From Pedobacter sp. UBA2067 (GTDB lineage: Bacteria; Bacteroidota; Bacteroidia; Sphingobacteriales; Sphingobacteriaceae), in the NCBI GenBank assembly GCA_002333205.1, contig DDAD01000006.1:21265-28300 (forward strand): a DNA stretch of 7,036 nucleotides. Reading direction: 5' to 3'. The position numbers and the translations under genes were made by a program. Shown one piece after another: positions 6,920 through 7,036 of this stretch. The notes under the pieces were generated by a model, which saw only the letters and a program-made list of their open reading frames with translations, searched no databases and was not told the origin of the DNA. Each line of letters starts with the position of its first letter. Positions within the stretch are counted from its first letter, which is position 1.

Positions 6920-7036
6920 CTAGTGAAAGGTATTGAGGTACAGTTTTTCGACTTTTTTCCTGGCCCAGTCGGTTTTACGTAAAAACTTAAGGCTGGAGCT
7001 CATGGTCGGGTTGTTTTTGAAGCAGTCGATTTTCAA
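6920..7036 (-). CDS. VF530 (DUF2132) family DNA-binding protein, C-terminal fragment (start outside window)
   Basis: The minus-strand frame is open from the right edge to a TAG (complement of 6920-6922) and encodes 38 residues. It begins LKIDCFKNNPTMSSSLKFLR and continues KTDWARKKVEKLYLNTF. The 'I-CFK-NPS--SSLKFLRKT-WAR-KVE-LYL' pattern is the hallmark of the second half of the VF530/DUF2132 family, small proteins of about 65-75 residues annotated as DNA-binding from a structural study of the Vibrio fischeri member. Roughly half the protein is present. The cellular role of the family is poorly known. It has its own terminator and is not part of the operon to its left. The gene was found by translating the edge of the window and recognising the family. 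Confidence 0.88.
   Translation of the reverse strand: MKIDCFKNNPTMSSSLKFLRKTDWARKKVEKLYLNTFH

Overview
The window looks like a chromosomal segment of a free-living Bacteroidota bacterium, probably of the Sphingobacteriaceae type (Pedobacter- or Mucilaginibacter-like). The phylum call rests on an adjacent SusC/SusD outer-membrane pair, start codons without a clear Shine-Dalgarno sequence, and promoter-like boxes resembling the Bacteroidota TAnnTTTG type. The family-level placement is only an impression from protein wording and moderate GC content.

Layout, left to right. Positions 2-433 (+) are the 3' end of an M1-family metallopeptidase gene whose catalytic part lies off the left edge. A long perfect hairpin at 447-484, with A and T tracts on its two flanks, separates it from a convergent minus-strand operon and probably terminates both. 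Read in its own direction, the operon is a SusC-type TonB-dependent transporter (6460-3185), a SusD-type surface lipoprotein (3147-1375) and an exported endonuclease/exonuclease/phosphatase (EEP) family protein (1344-502). The gaps are only 37 and 30 bases. Upstream of the transporter is a gene-free stretch of about 400 bases (6461-6856) holding two 14-bp perfect palindromes, a cluster of TGCAACTAG half-sites and promoter-like boxes. At the right edge (6920-7036, minus strand) is the 3' end of a VF530-family (DUF2132) small DNA-binding protein gene, followed by its own terminator hairpin at 6854-6885.

How it may work together: the SusC barrel and SusD lid would capture an oligomeric nutrient at the cell surface and move it into the periplasm using TonB energy. 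The third gene would supply a metal-dependent phosphoesterase or nuclease acting on that nutrient outside the cytoplasm. No glycoside hydrolase, polysaccharide lyase, sulfatase or regulator lies in the operon, which ends at the bidirectional terminator. This suggests a minimal uptake locus, perhaps for a phosphate-bearing substrate. I see no insertion sequence, CRISPR array, tRNA, rRNA or prophage gene. The gene families are all known; the less explained parts are the enzyme partner of the SusCD pair and the palindrome-rich control region.
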